Below are positions 59,655 to 64,000 of a DNA stretch of 64,000 bases, in pieces (the stretch's first letter is position 1; each line of letters begins with the position of its first letter). Below the pieces are notes generated by a model, which saw only the letters and a program-made list of their open reading frames with translations, made no database searches and was not told the origin of the DNA. A program made the position numbers and the translations under genes. The stretch spans positions 62,001-126,000 of the forward strand of contig NZ_CALJEM010000020.1 in the NCBI RefSeq assembly GCF_938074695.1. The letters are read 5' to 3'. The stretch is from an uncultured Thermosynechococcus sp. Its GTDB lineage: Bacteria > Cyanobacteriota > Cyanobacteriia > Thermosynechococcales > Thermosynechococcaceae.

Positions 59655-61694
59655 TTAAAGCTGAGCTAAAACCTGCGTGACAACTTCGGGGCTGACGGAA
59701 ATGCTATCAATGCCCAAGTCAATTAACCACGGCAGCCAATGGGGATAGTGGGCGGGGGCTTCTCCACAGAGACTACAGCCCAAGTGATGAGCTTTGGCCT
59801 CCCGAATAAGTTGGGCGATCGCCCTCCGCACGGCTGGATGATCCTCATTTAACTCCGGCAGTGCCGTTTCCCGCTCAATTCCCAACAGCAGTTGCGTGAG
59901 ATCATTCGTGCCAATTGTAATTCCCGCAATCCCAAGCTGAGCAAGGTCAGCCAATAAAAATAAAATGGCCGGCACCTCCGCCATCACCCACAGTTGCACG
60001 CCGGCGCTCGCTGTCAAGCCATGCTCTGCAAGTGCTTTTTGGCAATAGACCACTTCGCTGACACTGCGCACGAAGGGCAGCACAATCCGCAGGGGGCAGG
60101 TTTCTAAACGGTGGGCGATCGCCAGCGCCGAGAGTTCCAAGTGGAACAGTTCTGGACAATGGGGATAACGACTGACGCCCCGCAGCCCCCAATCCGTTTC
60201 GGGTTCAAAGCGATGTCCCCCCAGCAGTTGCCGATAATCCGCTGGCCGCAAATCCAACGTGCGGTAAAAGAGGGGACGGGGGGCGATCGCCCGCATAAAT
60301 TCCCACAGGTGCTGTACCCAGCGATCGCGCAACTGCTCCGCTTCCCCCTGCTCCAACCAATGACAGGGATGGCGCTGATCTAAAAAAGCAAACAGCATCA
60401 GCTCGGAGCGCAACAGACCAATGCCATCACAGGGGAGCGATGGCAACAACCGCAGGGCATTCACTTGACTGACATTCACCATGATTTGTAAGGGCAGCCG
60501 TTTCACCGCCGGCGGTGACGCGGTTTGGGGAGAGGGAGTAGCCACCACCGGCAACGGCTCTGACGGCAGTTGATAGATAGCGCCCCGCTGGCCATCGAGA
60601 AACAGCGTCATGCCGGAACTGATCCGCTGCGTGGCATTAGCGACACCGACAACGGCAGGCCGTCCCAATTCCCGTGCCAAAATTGCCCCATGACTCGTTA
60701 GCCCACCTTGCTCACAAATCACGCCTACAGCAGCGCTCACGAGGGGCAGCCAGTGGGGCGGAATGGTTTTAGTCACTAAAATCCGTCCGGCAACGGCGGC
60801 GGGGGCACAAGGCTCGGTGACCACCAAGGCGGGGGCGATCGCTTGTCCCGGCGCAGCAGCTATACCCTCAGCAATTAGCGTCCGTTCCAGCGGCTTCAGG
60901 GGGAGGGTTCTCCCTTGCGGCTCCGGCAGGCACTGTCCCCACCACACTTGGGTCTGACTGCGATGCCAAACCCACAGATGAGAGGATGCCCCCCGACAGG
61001 CCTGCTGCAACTGTTGCTCTTGCACCGGCGTCAGATCAATCCCCCTCGGTGGTAAGGGAATTCCTTGATGGGGCAGAGCCACACCGCCGGCGATCGCCCG
61101 AAACGTTGGATCAGTGCCTATCCACCAGCCGGAGGCCACAATGGAACTCAAGGGGTAAAGCAGAATCGCCACCTTGATTTGACAAAAATCCCACCCCTGC
61201 TGCCAGTAGAGATACAGATTCTTGGCTCGCACAAGGGCGGCAAAAGTCTTTTCAATGGCTTGATGACACAGGGGCAAACTGGGGTATCTTAAAACCGTTC
61301 CACTGCCACTGCTCCAAGGCAAGTCCTGCGTTTCTTGCCAAAGATAGCTAGTGAGAACAAGATGAGACTCCCCCCCCTGTTGTTGCCAAAAGTGATGACA
61401 CGCAGCAAAAACCGTTTCTAACTCCCCCAAATCCAAGGGTGGCAATTGATGGGTCATCTGCAGCGCCAGTGCCTTGAGATCTGATGCATTGGGGGGCATC
61501 TCTTGCCAGCGATCGCAGGCGGCTTGCCACAGGGGGATCACCCCAGAGCACAATTGATCCCAAACCTGGGGGCAAATCAACCACACCGGATGGGGAGGTG
61601 GCAGGATTTTTTGCGTCGCTTGCAGGGCAACTAATGTCGGGGAAAGGTCTTCTGGGGGATACTGTTGGAGGGGTTCCAGAAGGAGTAATGTCAC
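59655..61694 (-). CDS. PEP-synthase-like protein with degenerate ATP-grasp half
   Basis: This 679-residue relative of phosphoenolpyruvate synthase/PPDK has an intact swivelling phosphohistidine domain (GGLTSHGAILARELGRPAVV, His335). The C-terminal PEP/pyruvate barrel is also intact, with CDGIGLLRSELMLF, TIGTNDLTQLLLGIERE and the catalytic Cys in CSLCGEAP. The N-terminal part (about 100-200) aligns by eye with the ATP-grasp domain, but the usual RSSA/EDLP signature has become LTSYLWQETQDLP and the Arg is gone. It may not use ATP in the normal way. Cyanobacteria normally also have a full PpsA. The frame ends next to a deacetylase pseudogene. Confidence 0.78.
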   Translation of the reverse strand: MTLLLLEPLQQYPPEDLSPTLVALQATQKILPPPHPVWLICPQVWDQLCSGVIPLWQAACDRWQEMPPNASDLKALALQMTHQLPPLDLGELETVFAACHHFWQQQGGESHLVLTSYLWQETQDLPWSSGSGTVLRYPSLPLCHQAIEKTFAALVRAKNLYLYWQQGWDFCQIKVAILLYPLSSIVASGWWIGTDPTFRAIAGGVALPHQGIPLPPRGIDLTPVQEQQLQQACRGASSHLWVWHRSQTQVWWGQCLPEPQGRTLPLKPLERTLIAEGIAAAPGQAIAPALVVTEPCAPAAVAGRILVTKTIPPHWLPLVSAAVGVICEQGGLTSHGAILARELGRPAVVGVANATQRISSGMTLFLDGQRGAIYQLPSEPLPVVATPSPQTASPPAVKRLPLQIMVNVSQVNALRLLPSLPCDGIGLLRSELMLFAFLDQRHPCHWLEQGEAEQLRDRWVQHLWEFMRAIAPRPLFYRTLDLRPADYRQLLGGHRFEPETDWGLRGVSRYPHCPELFHLELSALAIAHRLETCPLRIVLPFVRSVSEVVYCQKALAEHGLTASAGVQLWVMAEVPAILFLLADLAQLGIAGITIGTNDLTQLLLGIERETALPELNEDHPAVRRAIAQLIREAKAHHLGCSLCGEAPAHYPHWLPWLIDLGIDSISVSPEVVTQVLAQL

Positions 61695-61738
61695 AAATGC
61701 TCTTCCTTAATCGGGGGTCACCGAGCAGACAATCACAC

Positions 61739-63970
61739 CTAGGAAGAACTCACTTCCGTTTGCTGACGGCGGCGAATGTTGAGGACATCAGTGATTTTTC
61801 TAATCTGCGCCAAGATATGCTCCAACTGCTTTGCATTCACAATATCAATACACAAATCAATAATCGCCGTGCGCCCCGGATCCGTGTGGACATTGGCTCG
61901 CCGCACGTTGATTTGATTATCGGTTAAACGGGTCAAAATATCCTTGAGAATACCGACTCGATCAATCACCTCAATTTGCACATCCACGGGGTAAGTTTGG
62001 GGACGGCGTTGATTGAGGTTGGTATTCCAACTTACTGGAATCAGGCGATCGCTGGATACAGCCTCTAGGTTGCTACAGCCTTGACGGTGAATGGAAATGC
62101 CGCGACTTCCTAGGGTCACCACCCCAATAATCGGTTCATCGGGCACAGGACAGCAGCAGCCGGCAATGTGATAGACCAGCCCCTCTACCCCCAGAATGGG
62201 AGAATCACTGGGTTTTGTGGTGGCGGGGACACGGTTAACGGAGGCAGATTCCGCAGGCAATTCGGGGGGAGTTGTCTCTGAACGCGCTAGGGTAATTGCC
62301 CGCAGCCGATTCACCACCAGATTCAGCGTAATCTCACCATAGCCAAGCGCCGCCAGCAAATCATCCACACTTTGATAATTGCTGCGCTCTGCTACCTGCT
62401 GCATTTGGGGTGATTTGAGAAGCGCCTCCAAACCGGCTTTACCCAATTCCTTCTCTAGGAGTTCCCGCCCCCGCTGCAGGTTTTCATTGCGGCGCGATCG
62501 CTTGTACCACTGGCGAATGCGGTTCCGAGCCGTTGTGGTTTTAACAAAATTCAACCAATCTAAACTGGGGTGGGCAGTTTTCTGGGTAATAATCTCCACA
62601 ATGTCGCCATTGCGCAAGGGCGTGTCCAAAGGTACCATCCGGCCATTAATTCGTGCGCCGGCACAGTGATTCCCCACATCCGTATGAATCCGGTAGGCAA
62701 AGTCGAGGGGAGTGGCCCCGTGGGGCAAGGCAAGCACATCCCCCTGGGGCGTAAAGACATAGACCTCCTTATCAAAGAGATCCTCCCGAATGCTGTCGAG
62801 GTATTCCTGGGCATCCTTGAGATCATTTTGCCAATCCAACAGTTGCCGTAGCCAAGTGAATTTTTGATCCTGGGCACTCCAGTGCTGCGGCAGGGAATTC
62901 CCCGTTTCTTTGTACTTCCAGTGGGCAGCAATCCCATACTCCGCGACATGGTGCATTTCCAGCGTGCGAATTTGCACCTCTAGGGGGCGTCCTCCTAGGC
63001 CAATCACCACGGTATGCAGGGACTGATACTGGTTGGGTTTAGGCAGACTAATGTAGTCCTTAAAGCGCCCTGGCACCGAAAGAAAACAGTCATGGACAAC
63101 CGCTAGGGCACGATAGCACTCATCCTTGGTGGCCACGAGGATGCGAATACCCGCCACATCATAGATTTCGTGGAATTCTTTTTGCTGCCGCATCATTTTT
63201 TGGTAGATGCTGTAGAGGTGTTTGGGGCGGCCACTAATTTCTAGGTAGCCAAAGCCCATCCCCGATAATCGTTCGTAAAGAATTTGAATCGCCTGCTGGA
63301 GTTGTGCTTCGCGATTGGCACGCTTTTCAGCCACCAGTTCCTGAATGCGACGGTAGGCCTCTGGCTCCAAATACTTAAAGGCCAAATCCTCCAGTTCCCA
63401 CTTAATTCGCCAAATCCCCAAGCGGTTGGCCAAAGGGGCAAAGACATCGCGGGTTTCCTGGGCAATGGCACGGCGGCGGTCCTCAGGCAGATACTCAAGC
63501 GTGCGCATATTGTGCAGGCGATCGGCCAGCTTAACCACAATGACGCGAATATCTTGCGCCATTGCCAAAAACATCCGTCGGAAACTTTCCGCTTGCCGCT
63601 CCGTCTTACTGGAAAAGTTAAACTTCGAGAGCTTGGTGACCCCCTCCACCAGTCGCCGCACCTCAGCCCCAAAATTTGCTTCCAACTCCTCCGCCGTCAC
63701 AGCCGTGTCCTCAATCACGTCGTGGAGAAGCCCCGCCGCCAAAAGTGCTGGCCCACCCCCCAAATCCCGTAAAATGCTGGCGACAGCTACAGGGTGGGCA
63801 ATATAGGGTTCGCCGGAGGCGCGCTGTTGTCCTTTGTGTAAGTCATAGGCAAATTGAAACGCCCGACAGACTAAACCATCTCCATTGTCGGAATCTGGAT
63901 TTTGCAGGCACGTCGCTAACCAATCGGGTAATTCAATATCAGTTGGCAAGCTAGGTGCAAAAGCGTTCAT
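61739..63970 (-). CDS. Bifunctional (p)ppGpp synthetase/hydrolase Rel/SpoT
   Basis: This long RSH protein of 743 residues makes and degrades the alarmone (p)ppGpp in the stringent and dark response. The HD hydrolase domain is intact (PYIAHPVAVASIL with a metal His, GLLHDVIEDT). The synthetase domain has YDVAGIRILV and RFKDYISLPKPNQYQSLHTV. A TGS domain (about 390-450, VYVFTPQGDVLALPHG), a zinc-finger-like Cys segment (HIAGCCCPVP) and a C-terminal ACT domain follow. MNAF at 63970 is the start; the open frame continues 9 codons beyond. It lies 44 bases upstream of the PEP-synthase-like gene on the same strand. Confidence 0.94.
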   Translation of the reverse strand: MNAFAPSLPTDIELPDWLATCLQNPDSDNGDGLVCRAFQFAYDLHKGQQRASGEPYIAHPVAVASILRDLGGGPALLAAGLLHDVIEDTAVTAEELEANFGAEVRRLVEGVTKLSKFNFSSKTERQAESFRRMFLAMAQDIRVIVVKLADRLHNMRTLEYLPEDRRRAIAQETRDVFAPLANRLGIWRIKWELEDLAFKYLEPEAYRRIQELVAEKRANREAQLQQAIQILYERLSGMGFGYLEISGRPKHLYSIYQKMMRQQKEFHEIYDVAGIRILVATKDECYRALAVVHDCFLSVPGRFKDYISLPKPNQYQSLHTVVIGLGGRPLEVQIRTLEMHHVAEYGIAAHWKYKETGNSLPQHWSAQDQKFTWLRQLLDWQNDLKDAQEYLDSIREDLFDKEVYVFTPQGDVLALPHGATPLDFAYRIHTDVGNHCAGARINGRMVPLDTPLRNGDIVEIITQKTAHPSLDWLNFVKTTTARNRIRQWYKRSRRNENLQRGRELLEKELGKAGLEALLKSPQMQQVAERSNYQSVDDLLAALGYGEITLNLVVNRLRAITLARSETTPPELPAESASVNRVPATTKPSDSPILGVEGLVYHIAGCCCPVPDEPIIGVVTLGSRGISIHRQGCSNLEAVSSDRLIPVSWNTNLNQRRPQTYPVDVQIEVIDRVGILKDILTRLTDNQINVRRANVHTDPGRTAIIDLCIDIVNAKQLEHILAQIRKITDVLNIRRRQQTEVSSS

Positions 63971-64000
63971 GGCGGCAGGCAATCGGCAGGGCAGCACAGT

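Overview
The window is a gene-dense stretch of a thermophilic unicellular cyanobacterium, almost certainly Thermosynechococcus or a very close relative. This is inferred from the rbcX-rbcS pair, light-dependent POR, ChlP, sucrose-phosphate synthase, an SLH-type porin, frequent GCGATCGC (HIP1) octamers and a complete pix phototaxis cluster. The sensor PixJ carries the DXCF cyanobacteriochrome signature with the same 28-residue cysteine spacing as the well-studied Thermosynechococcus PixJ. Naming the organism rests on recalled families, not on a database search. No tRNA, rRNA or CRISPR array was recognised.

Layout. 1-9 kb: 3' end of the RuBisCO operon (rbcX fragment, rbcS, terminator), then valS and fabG on the minus strand, a decayed IS200/IS605-type element (about 4449-4815), a YciO/Sua5-type gene, the siroheme methyltransferase gene, a ClC transporter and an NnrU/Z-ISO-like membrane protein. 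9-24 kb: AI-2E-family permease, rpsD-prfA-yciI, chlP, gpmI, an ABC exporter, a usp/P-type ATPase pair, a thioredoxin-like membrane protein, a GNAT protein, DAHP synthase and an amidase. 24-34 kb: menE, rsfS, a PacL-like Ca2+ ATPase followed by an RppA-like regulator and a CHASE3-type kinase, an exported protein, thrC and a histidine phosphatase.

34.5-42.7 kb is one minus-strand operon, pixG-pixH-pixI-pixJ-pixL plus an extra CheW-like gene. It forms a light-sensing chemotaxis-type pathway: PixJ senses light, PixI and the extra CheW couple it to the PixL kinase, and PixG and PixH receive phosphate. 43-47 kb holds a porin gene with a clear promoter and terminator, then two tandem paralogs that join expandable heptad repeats to a PD-(D/E)XK nuclease-like domain. 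46.7-64 kb holds lipA, por, gnd, an ABC exporter, glgB, pyrD, a 19-residue-repeat protein, an ECF-type ATPase, sps, a frameshifted polysaccharide deacetylase pseudogene, a PEP-synthase-like protein with a degenerate ATP-grasp half, and a long Rel/SpoT (p)ppGpp enzyme.

Most of the window is core metabolism: carbon fixation, glycogen and sucrose synthesis, chlorophyll, amino acids and nucleotides. The most unusual content is the pix operon with its second CheW, the heptad-repeat nuclease pair, the six-fold 19-residue repeat protein, the two decayed loci, and a few enzymes that keep their family fold but have lost signature residues (ClC, the CtpE-like ATPase, the PEP-synthase-like protein).
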